Below are positions 1 through 9,580 of a stretch of 64,000 nucleotides of DNA, in pieces; within the stretch, counting starts at the first letter, position 1; the number at the start of each line of letters is the position of its first letter. Made by a program: the position numbers and the translations under genes. The notes under the pieces are model-generated. The model ran no database searches, was not told the origin of the DNA, and was given only the letters and a program-made list of their open reading frames with translations. This DNA is from Opitutaceae bacterium (GTDB lineage: Bacteria; Verrucomicrobiota; Verrucomicrobiia; Opitutales; Opitutaceae), in assembly GCA_041395105.1 (NCBI GenBank), contig JAWLBB010000010.1:1-64000 (forward strand), written 5' to 3'.

Positions 1-645
1 CCTTCCCGCCACATCCACATAGGCGGCGACGAGTGCCCGAAAACCCAGTGGGAGACGAACCCCCTCTGTCAGGAGATCATCCAGCGCGAACACCTCGAGG
101 ACGAGCATGGACTGCAGTCATATTTCATCCGCCGGATCGGAAAGTTCCTGAACGAACACGGACGCAGACTGATCGGATGGGACGAGATCCTTGAAGGAGG
201 ACTGGCCCCGGACGCCACCGTCATGAGCTGGCGGGGAGAGAAAGGCGGAATCGAGGCCGCCAAGCTCGGGCACGACGTCATCATGACCCCGACGGAGCAC
301 TGCTACTTCGACGCCTACCAGGCCGGCCCGGACGGCGAGCCTCCGGCCTTCCGAAATCTGGTCACTTTGGATAGCGTCTTCAATTTCTACCCGATCCCGA
401 ATTCCCTGACTTCCGAAGAATCAGCGCATGTTCTCGGTGCGCAAGGCAACGTCTGGACAGAGTATCTAAAAAAACCGGAAGATGTGGAATACATGGTCGT
501 TCCGCGAATGCTGGCCCTAGCAGAGGTTGTCTGGACCGGTCGACCGGATCGAGATTTCGACGACTTCAGGAGACGCGCCCGGCACCACCTCACCTGGCTG
601 AGCAGCAAGGGCATCAATGTCGCCCGGCACCTGCTCGACTGCTGA
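1..645 (+). CDS. Beta-N-acetylhexosaminidase, GH20, C-terminal part (5' truncated)
   Basis: The gene runs in from the left edge; no start is visible and 214 residues remain. It opens with HIHIGGDECPKTQW, the GH20 signature H-x-G-G-D-E. The Asp-Glu pair at residues 10-11 of the fragment matches the substrate-assisted catalytic pair of the family. Further GH20 landmarks follow: GWDEI, MSWRGE, the YFDAYQ segment, and a C-terminal TEYLKKPEDVEYMVVPRMLALAEVVWT block. The family removes terminal GlcNAc or GalNAc from glycans. The missing N-terminus should hold a signal peptide and the GH20b domain. It lies tail-to-tail with the TonB receptor and belongs to the glycan-degradation locus. The assignment is firm; substrate preference cannot be read from the fragment. 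Confidence 0.95.
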   Translation, partial: PSRHIHIGGDECPKTQWETNPLCQEIIQREHLEDEHGLQSYFIRRIGKFLNEHGRRLIGWDEILEGGLAPDATVMSWRGEKGGIEAAKLGHDVIMTPTEHCYFDAYQAGPDGEPPAFRNLVTLDSVFNFYPIPNSLTSEESAHVLGAQGNVWTEYLKKPEDVEYMVVPRMLALAEVVWTGRPDRDFDDFRRRARHHLTWLSSKGINVARHLLDC

Positions 646-726
646 GACAACCGAAACCCCGTCCTGGAAAACGCAGCTGCCCGGGCCCATACGGATCCCG
701 GGCAATTGCGACTGGACTGATTCGCC

Positions 727-2919
727 CTAGAAGAACACCTTCAGAGAGGCTAGGAAATTGCGGCCCGGCGCAATGATGTCCTGACGCTCGTTATATAACT
801 CGTCCGTCACGTTGTTTGCCTTCACCTCAATCCGGAAAGGGTAATCCCTCACCACCCCGGAATAGCCAACCAGCAGGTCGATCCTCTCGAAGGACGGCGT
901 TGTGATATTGACATCGTTCGGACTGCTGCTCAGGAAACTCTCGTCGCGATGCACGATGCCGGCACCGACGAAAAACCCGTCAAACGGTCCGTCACGGAAG
1001 GTGTATTTGTTCCAGATCGAGATCGAATTCTCGGGCGCAGAGGGCAGCCGCATACCTTCCGTTTCCGGGGCATCCGTGTTGGAAACGACGTAGGCGTCAT
1101 CGATATAGGAATAGCTCAACACGAGCTGGTATTTTTCATCCGGCTGGTAGACGAAGTCCAGCTCGACACCACGGCTCTTCTCGGTGCCCGAGGCGACATA
1201 CTGAAGAACCGGGGGATCGGCCGCTTGTGCATCCCGGTCGATCCGGACGATGTTCTCCTTCTGAATTTCATAAAAACTCAAAGTGGCGGAGAACCTGTTT
1301 TTCATCAGGTCAAACTTGAACCCGAATTCCTTTCCGACGCCGGTGGCCGGATCGAAGGTTGATCCGTCCGGATTCACCTGAAGGTTTGGCGTGAAGGATT
1401 CGCTGTAGAGTGCATAAGTCGAGATACTGTCCGTAATCTTGAAGAGCGCACCGACCTGCGGGGTCGTATTGGTGATCTCGGGATTTTCGGTCTTGGTGCC
1501 ATTCGACAGATAGTTGACCAGATCTCCATTGAGTATATCGTAGCGAAGACCGATTAGGGTGTGCAATCGGTCCTCCAGGAAGCCGGCCTGAACCATGCCG
1601 TATAGGGCATTCTGGGCGTTCGACTGCAGGAAATCCGAAGGAGTCAGATTTCGATCCTCCGGAGCTATCGGGAAGCTGATATCCCAGGTTGAGGGATCTT
1701 TCAGGTCCCAGATCATCACGTTGTTGGCCCTCCGGGCGAGCTGCCGTTGCTCGTAGTCCTCGTACTCGTGACCCACCAGGATATTCAGATTCACGCTGTC
1801 CGTCTCGAATTTCCCGGCAAGCTCCGACTGGATCGTAAACTGCTCTCGCAGAACGTCACGATAAAGCAAGGATATGCGGATCTCGTCCTCATTGGCCGGG
1901 CCGGCCGCTTCCGTGGCAAAGCCCAGGCGCGTGTCCTGCAGGTAGTCGTTCTCGGAATAATTCAGAATATTGTGGAAGGTCCAATTCTCACTAATCCCAA
2001 ACTGGAAATCCGTGCTGGCGAAGATGGTCGAGGTGTCCTTGTAGGACCTGCCGGCAGGATTGAACTCCCGAGGCAGGCCCTCGTACCATCCGGAGAGATC
2101 GCTGTTCCTGATCCGTGACCCTTCAATATTCCGGTGCACGTTGTAGTACTCGACTGAAGCAAGGAGACTTGCGCGCTCCCCAAAATGCCACTTCACCATG
2201 GGCGCGATAATGGTTTCCTCGAGGCCTGCGTAGTCCACCCAACTGTCCGAGTTCTCATAAGAAGCCACAAATCGATAGTCCATGTCGACGGACTTACCCT
2301 CCACCAGGGGACCCGTCACGTCAGCCTCGGCTCGGAGATTGCCGTACGAGCCGCCTGCCATCCGAAAGCTGCCTGCGAATGCGGACAGCGGCTGCTTGGT
2401 GATGTAGTTGATGACGCCGCCCGGTTCGGAAATGCCGTAAAGAATTGAGACCGGCCCTTTCACCACTTCGACTCGCTCGATCAGTGTCGAACCCTGATAG
2501 AACTCCGAAAGGGTGCTGACCCCGTTTCGGAGCGGCTCGGGACTGGTGAACCCGCGAAGCGAATAGCGGCCCGGTTCATTTGTGTCCGGAGAGGCTCCCG
2601 CAGAATAGAAAATGGCGTCGTCAATGGAGCGCGCCTGCACATCGTCCAGAAAGTCCCGCGTCATCACCTGAATGTTGATGGGAATGTCACTAATCGGAAC
2701 CGAGGTCTTGGTCGCCGAGACCGAACTGCCCGCATAATAGCCGAAGTCACGGGCCGAGTTCACCTCGAACGGTTTCAATTCGACAACCTCTCCCGATCCG
2801 GACGGGTCTTCCTGTGCCTGCACGCGGAACACTCCAAGCACTAGTGAACAAGCGGCCAACGAGACCTTACACATCAGGACCGGGCGCATACATGTTGTTT
2901 CCACGGATCTGTTTTTCAT
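727..2919 (-). CDS. TonB-dependent outer-membrane receptor
   Basis: A 730-residue outer-membrane receptor of the FhuA-like/siderophore-receptor type. The start at 2919 (MKNRS) precedes a hydrophobic stretch ending VFRVQAQ, a plausible signal peptide. Upstream in-frame ATGs at 2979 and a downstream one at 2889 are alternatives, and none has a clear ribosome site. The mature N-terminus has the VVELKPFEV...YYAGSSVSATKT pattern frequent in Opitutae receptors. A plug domain follows (DIPINIQVMTRDFLDD, then RYSLRGF, VEVVKGPVSILYG and PGGVINYITK). The beta-barrel ends in SLKVFF with the terminal Phe expected of an outer-membrane protein. It is divergent from the beta-helix gene. In this locus it probably imports oligosaccharides, although FhuA-like sequences also take siderophores. 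Confidence 0.93.
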   Translation of the reverse strand: MKNRSVETTCMRPVLMCKVSLAACSLVLGVFRVQAQEDPSGSGEVVELKPFEVNSARDFGYYAGSSVSATKTSVPISDIPINIQVMTRDFLDDVQARSIDDAIFYSAGASPDTNEPGRYSLRGFTSPEPLRNGVSTLSEFYQGSTLIERVEVVKGPVSILYGISEPGGVINYITKQPLSAFAGSFRMAGGSYGNLRAEADVTGPLVEGKSVDMDYRFVASYENSDSWVDYAGLEETIIAPMVKWHFGERASLLASVEYYNVHRNIEGSRIRNSDLSGWYEGLPREFNPAGRSYKDTSTIFASTDFQFGISENWTFHNILNYSENDYLQDTRLGFATEAAGPANEDEIRISLLYRDVLREQFTIQSELAGKFETDSVNLNILVGHEYEDYEQRQLARRANNVMIWDLKDPSTWDISFPIAPEDRNLTPSDFLQSNAQNALYGMVQAGFLEDRLHTLIGLRYDILNGDLVNYLSNGTKTENPEITNTTPQVGALFKITDSISTYALYSESFTPNLQVNPDGSTFDPATGVGKEFGFKFDLMKNRFSATLSFYEIQKENIVRIDRDAQAADPPVLQYVASGTEKSRGVELDFVYQPDEKYQLVLSYSYIDDAYVVSNTDAPETEGMRLPSAPENSISIWNKYTFRDGPFDGFFVGAGIVHRDESFLSSSPNDVNITTPSFERIDLLVGYSGVVRDYPFRIEVKANNVTDELYNERQDIIAPGRNFLASLKVFF

Positions 2920-3015
2920 CTGATTTGCATTTTTCGGGGGTGGCGGGATGCGAATCTCCCTCGGAAAGAATTGTCGCATGATGACAAAGATTCGTTTTTT
3001 GTGTCAATACAGATT

Positions 3016-3034
3016 TTGATTTCGTTTCATTTGG
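3016..3034 (+). promoter_or_regulatory. Candidate operator, TTTCGTTTCA variant
   Basis: TTGATTTCGTTTCATTTGG lies in the AT-rich divergent region between the TonB receptor and the beta-helix gene. It resembles the TTGATTTGTTTCAATTGG box between the ABC operon and the GntR/PBP1 regulator, with one extra base in the middle. A second, inverted relative (CCAAAATCGAAACAAAC) is at 3194-3210, just before the beta-helix gene. Binding by the regulator at 20521 is an inference from the shared motif. The rest of the 2920-3238 gap shows no other gene. Confidence 0.4.
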
Positions 3035-3238
3035 AAAAGAAACACGCAAGACCTTGTTGCACCGTTCCCATGGCGGTTTTTAGAGCTATTAGACGGGTTC
3101 GGAATACATTCGAAATTGCCGTCTTTCCGATATTCGATTCAGTATGGTCCGCAACACCCATGCTGCAGGAATCCCTGTTTCACTAAACACGAACCAAAAT
3201 CGAAACAAACGAGCGATGACCGGTCTTCGCTGCTGATC

Positions 3239-5125
3239 ATGCTTGCCGTTCCCGTCAGCCTGGCGGAGACGAGGAAATCCGACGATCGACCCGTCCTATC
3301 CGACTGGTCGCACGCCGGCAACAAGGAGGCCCACCACCCACCTGCGGAGCGAATCTTCCCGGTGGACAGCTTCGGGGCCATCGCCAACGACGGCAGAGAT
3401 GATTCCATCGCCCTGCAGGCTGCCATAGAGGCGGCGAAAAAGTCTGGAGGCGGTGTCGTCTATTTGCCCGAGGGCATGTATTACCTCGACCAACCGGTCC
3501 TTGTCACCGGGGACCAGATAACCATCCGAGGTGACGGTCCGTCCCGCACACGCCTTGTCTTCCGCTATGGCAAACTGACTGATGGACTGCACTTTGTCTA
3601 CCCGGAGGCGGGCGGGACCATCGGCCCGGGCACATGGATCGAAGCACGGACGGACCCCCGCGGCCTTGTCCGATTCTCACTGTTTTCGGACGACCGACTG
3701 ATCAAGTCGCAACAGGCTGCGCCGTTGGCTTCGTGGCAACAATCGTTTGCCTTGCGACTGCAGGGCGGGCGCCTCCCGGGGAAACGAACGTCTGGCTCCG
3801 TCATGTTGCGGGCCACGGCGGAATACGAAGATGGAACCCTCCTCGAAGCCAGCCTGCCGGCCGTCCTGGACGAAACCATGGAGAGCCCCCCGATTTTCCC
3901 CCAGATGGTCGGAATCGGGGCCATCACCTTCCTTGGGGCGCGCCCTCACGGACAACAGACTGCCCTTTCGCACGACGGCAAACGCGGCGATCGGGAACTC
4001 ACCCTCTCCACTGCGGCGCATGGTTTCAGAACAGGTTCAAAGATCGAGTTGGTCGCGCCGAATACCGAACGCTGGTTCAGGGAGATCGGCTGCAAAGGAC
4101 CGGAAAAACCGGATTACCGTCGCTATCATCTCCTGGTCACCGGCACTGCCGGCGAACGCCTAGAGATCGACCAGCCGTTGCGACTGGATTTTCCAGTGGT
4201 TGACGGATCGTTCGTCCGCAGGCTTGATCCGCTCGAGAATGCGGCCATCGAGTCGCTGGAGCTGGAGGTCCGAAGCGAAATCCCCAGCCTGAACGGAGTT
4301 GTCTTTCTGAACGTATGGGCCTGCCGGGCCCGCGACGTTCGCGTCCTCAATGCGGGCCGTCACCAGATGCTCTTCAGCGGAGCAAAGTGGTGCCGGTTGG
4401 AGGATTGTTTTTTCAGGGACCGGCGATCAAAGGGAGGCGGCACCGACTATGTCGGCTTCCAGGACGCCTACGACTGCCTGATGGACAATGTCATCGCCAT
4501 GGACATGCGGCATGGTCCGGTTGTCCAATACTCGGCGGCCGGGAACGTGATCCGAAATAGTCGGTTCTTCGGCAGTGATGCCCAGTGGCACGCCGGCTGG
4601 TCGAACGAAAACCTTTTTGAAAACTGTCTCATCGTCTCCCGGCCAGAAACAGGGAGTTATGGCTACGGAATGTACGCCACACCGCCGGATGATCCTGGCC
4701 ACGGCCCCAACGGGCCGCGCAACGTCATCTTCCATTGTGACGTGCACTCCCCCAAGGCTGGGGTCTGGCTGGGTGGCATGAACGATGGCTGGTTATTCCT
4801 CTACAACCGGTTTGTCGTCGAAGATGGCCCGGGCATGCTGGTGGCCGGGCCCGCCTCGGGCCACAAGATCATTGGCAATGTCTTCGTTCTCGCCAATCCA
4901 GGTTCGGCCGGAGTCGAGTTCACCGGAGCTGGGCATACCGGACATTCAGTCATCAATAACCGCTTCTACATGGCGGATGCAGTTCAGGTGCTGGGCGGGG
5001 AAGTTTCCGACACCGTAAGCAAATTCAACTCGACTTCGCCCTATCCTGAGGCGGCATGGCCGGCATTGCCGGAGCCTGCCGTTCCTTCCCTCTATCACTG
5101 GCAGGTCGACCATGATGGCAGGTAG
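3239..5125 (+). CDS. Secreted right-handed beta-helix protein (pectate-lyase-like)
   Basis: About 628 residues from ATG 3239. An N-terminal block (FGAIANDGRDDSIALQAAIEAA, then GGGVVYLPEGMYYL) is the classic opening of pectate-lyase_3/GH28-type beta-helices. Repeated short Asn/Gly-rich turns follow from about residue 370 (NVIAMDM, NVIRNSRFFG, NLFENCLIV, NVIFHCDVH, GNVFVLAN, NNRFYM). Between them, residues 120-280 form an inserted region with a jelly-roll-like character. Such proteins are polysaccharide lyases or hydrolases; the catalytic residues cannot be assigned here. The start is uncertain. The visible N-terminus MLAVPVSLAETR is too short for a signal peptide, while the other frame reads MTGLRC just before it at 3216, so one base may be missing near 3232. 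Confidence 0.75.
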   Translation: MLAVPVSLAETRKSDDRPVLSDWSHAGNKEAHHPPAERIFPVDSFGAIANDGRDDSIALQAAIEAAKKSGGGVVYLPEGMYYLDQPVLVTGDQITIRGDGPSRTRLVFRYGKLTDGLHFVYPEAGGTIGPGTWIEARTDPRGLVRFSLFSDDRLIKSQQAAPLASWQQSFALRLQGGRLPGKRTSGSVMLRATAEYEDGTLLEASLPAVLDETMESPPIFPQMVGIGAITFLGARPHGQQTALSHDGKRGDRELTLSTAAHGFRTGSKIELVAPNTERWFREIGCKGPEKPDYRRYHLLVTGTAGERLEIDQPLRLDFPVVDGSFVRRLDPLENAAIESLELEVRSEIPSLNGVVFLNVWACRARDVRVLNAGRHQMLFSGAKWCRLEDCFFRDRRSKGGGTDYVGFQDAYDCLMDNVIAMDMRHGPVVQYSAAGNVIRNSRFFGSDAQWHAGWSNENLFENCLIVSRPETGSYGYGMYATPPDDPGHGPNGPRNVIFHCDVHSPKAGVWLGGMNDGWLFLYNRFVVEDGPGMLVAGPASGHKIIGNVFVLANPGSAGVEFTGAGHTGHSVINNRFYMADAVQVLGGEVSDTVSKFNSTSPYPEAAWPALPEPAVPSLYHWQVDHDGR

Positions 5126-5141
5126 GAAACTTCGCGGGCCT

Positions 5142-6644
5142 TCAGCTGAAAGAAACCCGGGATTCCACACGACCCTCCCGCTCCATCTGGAACCGGCCAA
5201 GGCGCAGGAGCAGGGCCTCCCTCAGTGACCGCATCGAAGGCTCACTCCAGCAGTTCCGGTACTGGTCAGGATCCGTCTCAAGGTCATAAAGCTCGCCGTC
5301 CTCTCCATCCCGATAAAGCACAAGCTTGTAACGCGAAGTAACCAATGTCTGTTGGTAAAGTGTGGTGGTCGTCGGACGGCACTCGATGAGGGTGCAATCC
5401 TGCACGCTTTCCTTCTCGCCGCGAAGAACCGGTGAAAGGTCCACGCCCTGCATCCCCACGGGGGCAGTCACTCCGGCCAGGCTGAGCACGGTCGCCGGCA
5501 GGTCGACGAGGTTGACCAGAGGAGCAATCGTACCGAGGGCTTCCACCCGACCCGGCCCCCAGACCAGCAAAGGCACGCGCTGGCAATCCTCGTAGGCCGT
5601 CACGCCTTTTCCCCACAAACCATGATGCCCATGCATTTCGCCATGGTCGCTTGTGAAGACAATGATGGTATCCTCCACCTGCCCGGTCTCCTCCAGCTTC
5701 TGAATGAGGAGACCCACGCGATCATCGATGAAAGCCAGCATACCCAAGGTGGCCTGGAGGGCGGCCTTTCTGCGGTCCGAGCGTTTCCCGGATCCGTAGA
5801 CGCAGGGAACACCCTGTCCGTCCTTCCACGGTCCGAGCTCACGGCGGTAGCACGCCTCATAGACCGAGTGGCGGTCGGCGAACTCACCCTCCCGGTAGTC
5901 TTCAGGGATATCCATCAATGCCGGGTCCACCAAAGAAAACCACGGCTCCGGACAGACAAAGGGCTCGTGCGGGTCCTGAAAGCTCGCCCAGCAGAACCAC
6001 GGCTCGTGCTCTCCGGCTTGTCGCCCGATGAAATCCTGGGTGCGCTCTGCGACCCACGCCGTATCGTGGTATTGCTCCGGAATGTTCCAAGGCCCGCAGG
6101 CGTAATGATCGTAGTCCTCGCGTCGGCAGGGAAACCAGTCGTGCCAATCCACCCCGGAGTCTTCCAGAAACACCCGGTAGTGCTGGGCCGGCCAGGCGTT
6201 GATGGTGTGCCCCGTCGATCCCTCAAACTCCTGAAAACCGAGGTAGGGCCCCCTCCATCCCCGGAAAAACTCCGGAGGGGGGGGGGCATCCATTCCAGCC
6301 ATATGGCGCTCTTCATCCTGACGGCTCACGAAGTGCGACTTCCCGAAAAGTGCCGTCCGATAGCCGTTGTGCCCCAGCTGCGCGGGCAAAGTTCGACCTG
6401 GCATCGAGGGCAGACTCACGCCGATCGAGTAGGCCCCATGCGAAGACGGATAACGTCCCGTCAATAGCGAAACCCGCGTCGGCGTGCACATCGGAGACGG
6501 GCAATACGCCCGGTCGAAGTGGACCCCCCCCCGGGCCAAGCGATCAAGGTGCGGCGTGCGAACCGCCCGCAGACCCTTGACCCCAAGGTGGTCGGCCCTC
6601 TGCTGGTCGGTGCTGATCAGGAGGATGTTGGGACGGCTTCTCAT
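5142..6644 (-). CDS. Sulfatase, formylglycine-dependent (Cys type)
   Basis: A 500-residue arylsulfatase-superfamily enzyme. The metal-binding N-terminus reads RPNILLISTDQQR. The formylglycine motif is C53-T-P-T-R followed by LLTGR, so maturation needs an FGE-type or anaerobic enzyme, neither of which is in this window. The second metal site is VFTSDHGEMHGHHGLWGKG. The C-terminus carries the usual YDLETDPDQYRNCW segment. There is no signal peptide at the chosen start, so it may be cytoplasmic and act on imported oligosaccharides. It is tail-to-tail with the beta-helix gene and head-to-head with the next sulfatase. Confidence 0.95.
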   Translation of the reverse strand: MRSRPNILLISTDQQRADHLGVKGLRAVRTPHLDRLARGGVHFDRAYCPSPMCTPTRVSLLTGRYPSSHGAYSIGVSLPSMPGRTLPAQLGHNGYRTALFGKSHFVSRQDEERHMAGMDAPPPPEFFRGWRGPYLGFQEFEGSTGHTINAWPAQHYRVFLEDSGVDWHDWFPCRREDYDHYACGPWNIPEQYHDTAWVAERTQDFIGRQAGEHEPWFCWASFQDPHEPFVCPEPWFSLVDPALMDIPEDYREGEFADRHSVYEACYRRELGPWKDGQGVPCVYGSGKRSDRRKAALQATLGMLAFIDDRVGLLIQKLEETGQVEDTIIVFTSDHGEMHGHHGLWGKGVTAYEDCQRVPLLVWGPGRVEALGTIAPLVNLVDLPATVLSLAGVTAPVGMQGVDLSPVLRGEKESVQDCTLIECRPTTTTLYQQTLVTSRYKLVLYRDGEDGELYDLETDPDQYRNCWSEPSMRSLREALLLRLGRFQMEREGRVESRVSFS

Positions 6645-6669
6645 CTGCCAGTATCAAGAGCTAAATGGC

Positions 6670-6687
6670 TAAATGAAACAAAAGAGA
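6670..6687 (-). promoter_or_regulatory. Candidate operator between divergent sulfatases
   Basis: On the minus strand this reads CTCTTTTGTTTCATTTAG, an exact match to the TTTGTTTCA core seen upstream of the regulator and importer. It lies in the 124-bp region between two divergent sulfatase genes. Directly beside it, 6692-6711 holds an inverted repeat with CTTTTC and GAAAAG arms around GAAACGTT. Its role as an operator is inferred from recurrence and position only. Confidence 0.4.
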
Positions 6688-6768
6688 CCATCTTTTCGAA
6701 ACGTTGAAAAGGAAAATCCTTTTATTTGCCGATCGACCAATCTAGCCTGTATCGCCCCTGAAGCACCG

Positions 6769-8247
6769 ATGAGGACAGACCCCAAAAACCGAACGCCTCC
6801 CCACATCCTGCTCATCACCACGGATCAGCAGCGTCATGATGCCACCGGATTGACCGGGCCTGGCTTCCTGCGGACGCCGCATTTCCAGCACTTGTGCAGC
6901 CAGGGAATCCGATTTGACCACGCCTACAGTGACTGCCCCCTGTGTGTTCCCGCGCGGACCACCATCATGACAGGCCAGCCGGCCTATTCCCACGGCCTCA
7001 GCGAAAACGGACCCACCCGAGGTGTGATTGACCGGAAGAGTTCCCTGCCTGGGCTACTGGGCGGACTGGGCTACCAGACAGTCGCCATCGGCAAGATGCA
7101 TTTTGGCCCACAGCGGATGCGTCACGGTTTCCAGGAAATGATCCTGCCGGACGACTACTACCGTGAAATGGCGAAGCAGGGAACCGAATGCCAGCCGATG
7201 CGGCACGGCATTGGTCAGAACGAACTCTACCCTGCCCTCTCCACGGTGCCGGAGGCGAAAACACTGACAGCCTGGACCGCCGAGCAGTGCGTCGACTACA
7301 TCCGCTACCGTCGGGATCCCGATTTGCCGTTTTTCCTCTGGTGCTCCTTCTCCAAGCCCCATCCCCCGCTCGATCCGCCGGAACCGTATTATTCGATGTA
7401 TCTGGACAGCGCCATCCCGGATCCGGTCACCAGCGACTGGAGCAGCAGCGAGGACTGTCCGGTTGCAATCCGGCGCTTCATTGAGCGGCGCGGTTTCGAC
7501 ACAATGCATCCGGAGGTGATCAGGGCCGCCCGGGCCGCCTACTATGGACTCATCACCCAGATCGACTACAATATGGGAAGGGTTCTGGCTGCGTTGCAGG
7601 AATCGCGGATCCTCAAGGATACCCTGATCGTCTACACCTCCGATCACGGCGAATACCTGGGGGACCACCGGTGCTGCGCCAAGACCTTCTTCCATGAACA
7701 ATCATCCCGCGTTCCGTTTGTCCTCCGCCTGCCACAGCGGGATGGGAGCACTCTGGTCAACCGGGTGGATGACCGTCTCGTCAGCCTGGCGGACATCTAC
7801 CCGACACTGGTGCGGGCCGCAGGAGGGGACCTGGCGGATTCCGCTCATGGCCTCGACCTGATCGGCATGCTGGAGGGATCGGTGACGCCGCGTCAGTTCG
7901 TCGTCGGCCTTTCAGGCCCCTCATCCCGGCCTGAACACATCTCCATCACGGACGGACGATGGAAGTATCTCTACTATCCGGAAGGCCCGACCGAACAGCT
8001 TTTTGACCTGGCGGCGGATCCACTGGAGCAGACCGAGTTGTGCCGCAGGGATCGTGCGACGCATGTGGCCACGATCGATCGTCTCCGACACCTCATTCTG
8101 GAAGAGTTGAGAAAAAGGGGTCCAGCCTACCTTGCCGATGGCGAGTTGCCTGAATACGCCCGGCAGGGCGACAGTCTGGACGAACGTCGCAGCCGGGACT
8201 TCCCGGGATTCTCCACTGAATACAAGGATGTCGATACGCGCCACTAA
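6769..8247 (+). CDS. Sulfatase, formylglycine-dependent (Cys type)
   Basis: A 492-residue sulfatase. The start at 6769 (MRTDPKNRTPPHILLITTDQQ) is preferred because the fold begins at HILLITTDQQ; an upstream in-frame ATG at 6673 would add a non-conserved extension. The active-site motif is C59-V-P-A-R followed by TTIMTG. The second metal motif is VYTSDHGEYLGDHRCCAK, and the C-terminal DLAADPLEQTELC block is typical. No signal peptide is evident. It is read head-to-head with the sulfatase at 5142 and converges on the one at 8255. Substrate and regiospecificity cannot be told from the sequence. Confidence 0.94.
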   Translation: MRTDPKNRTPPHILLITTDQQRHDATGLTGPGFLRTPHFQHLCSQGIRFDHAYSDCPLCVPARTTIMTGQPAYSHGLSENGPTRGVIDRKSSLPGLLGGLGYQTVAIGKMHFGPQRMRHGFQEMILPDDYYREMAKQGTECQPMRHGIGQNELYPALSTVPEAKTLTAWTAEQCVDYIRYRRDPDLPFFLWCSFSKPHPPLDPPEPYYSMYLDSAIPDPVTSDWSSSEDCPVAIRRFIERRGFDTMHPEVIRAARAAYYGLITQIDYNMGRVLAALQESRILKDTLIVYTSDHGEYLGDHRCCAKTFFHEQSSRVPFVLRLPQRDGSTLVNRVDDRLVSLADIYPTLVRAAGGDLADSAHGLDLIGMLEGSVTPRQFVVGLSGPSSRPEHISITDGRWKYLYYPEGPTEQLFDLAADPLEQTELCRRDRATHVATIDRLRHLILEELRKRGPAYLADGELPEYARQGDSLDERRSRDFPGFSTEYKDVDTRH

Positions 8248-8254
8248 TCCAAGG

Positions 8255-9559
8255 TCACTCCCTCGGACGCCGCCCCGGATGCTGTCTTGATTCGGCCTCG
8301 AGCTGATCTACGATACCGGCACAGGTCGGATCTCCCAACCGGTTCTCGAATTCTCCCGGATCGGCATTCAAGTCATAGAGCTCGACCGGAATTCCGTCGC
8401 GAACGATCAGCTTCCAGTCGCGGGTGCGGATCATGAACAGGTCGTTGATCTGCGAGAATACCGCCTCCCGCCACCCGCCTCCTGCCGGACGACCATGAAG
8501 GAGGGGCTCGAGTGAACGGCCGCCGGCCCCTTGCGGAATCCCGATGCCTGCGATGTCGCACAGGGTCGGCAGAAGGTCAACGTGTTCAACCAGTTCATCA
8601 CGCCCACCCGGGGAGATTCCGGGACCACTGACACAGAAGGGAACGTGCACGCTCTGTTCGTACATACAGAACTTCAGGAAGAGCCGGTGGTCGAACAACT
8701 GCTCCCCGTGGTCGCTGGTCCAGATGATCCAGGTGTTGTCGAGCAAACCACGATCCCGAAGGTGCTGAAGGATGGCACCCGCGCTGCGGTCAGCCACCTC
8801 CACCATGCCGAAATAGCCGGCCATCATCTGGCGAATCTCGACGTCGGTCAGATGCTCCCACTTGCGGCGCCGGTCCAGCTGCCGCAGTTCCGGAGGCGCT
8901 GCGTCCTCCGGATCCTGCGCGGGCAGGGAAATCGAATCCTGCTGATGGGCCGCGTAAGCCTCGACCGGTGGGAAGAACGGTGGATGCGGTTCATAGATAC
9001 TCGCCCAGCAAAAGAACGGTTCATCGCCATCAACCGCCTCGTCGATCAGCCTGTTGACATTCCTGGCGACAAAGTGCCCCCAGAATGCACTTTCCGGCAG
9101 TGGTGAGGGTCCCCCCATTGCGGTGCGCACAAACGGGGTTTCATGCTCAAGGCGGAAACGTTCACTCCACTGCACCGGCAGGGATTCCAGCCACATTTCC
9201 CGGGAGATCAGCGGCTCATAACCGGTATCAGTCGTTGCGCTGCTCCAGTGCATATGGCCTGCCTGGAAACAACGGTAACCCTCGTCCCGGAAAAGGTGCG
9301 CGAGAGTGCGAATCGGACCCAATGGGTTGACGTCGTTGAATCGGACGCCATGCGATGCCACATACTGTCCCGTTGCCAGGCTGTAGCGGGCGGGGGCACA
9401 GACGGGAGCCTGGGTGTAGGCCGAACGAAAGTCGACGCTCCGGGAAACCAGAGCGTCGAGGTGGGGCGTCCGGACATGCGGGTGGCCCCGGCAGGACAAC
9501 GCGTCATACCGATGCTGGTCCGTCATCAGAACAAGGATATTGGGCCGACTGGGGTTCAT
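8255..9559 (-). CDS. Sulfatase, formylglycine-dependent (Cys type)
   Basis: A 434-residue sulfatase, a little shorter than its neighbours. It opens RPNILVLMTDQHRYDAL and carries C54-A-P-A-R followed by YSLATGQY as the formylglycine site. IWTSDHGEQLFDHRLFLK is the second metal motif and YDLNADPGEFENRLGDP closes the catalytic domain. It lies 21 bp downstream of the GH38 gene on the same strand, so the two are probably one transcript, coupling desulfation with mannosidase action. No signal peptide is visible. Confidence 0.94.
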   Translation of the reverse strand: MNPSRPNILVLMTDQHRYDALSCRGHPHVRTPHLDALVSRSVDFRSAYTQAPVCAPARYSLATGQYVASHGVRFNDVNPLGPIRTLAHLFRDEGYRCFQAGHMHWSSATTDTGYEPLISREMWLESLPVQWSERFRLEHETPFVRTAMGGPSPLPESAFWGHFVARNVNRLIDEAVDGDEPFFCWASIYEPHPPFFPPVEAYAAHQQDSISLPAQDPEDAAPPELRQLDRRRKWEHLTDVEIRQMMAGYFGMVEVADRSAGAILQHLRDRGLLDNTWIIWTSDHGEQLFDHRLFLKFCMYEQSVHVPFCVSGPGISPGGRDELVEHVDLLPTLCDIAGIGIPQGAGGRSLEPLLHGRPAGGGWREAVFSQINDLFMIRTRDWKLIVRDGIPVELYDLNADPGEFENRLGDPTCAGIVDQLEAESRQHPGRRPRE

Positions 9560-9580
9560 GGAATTCTCATGGTTGATGTC

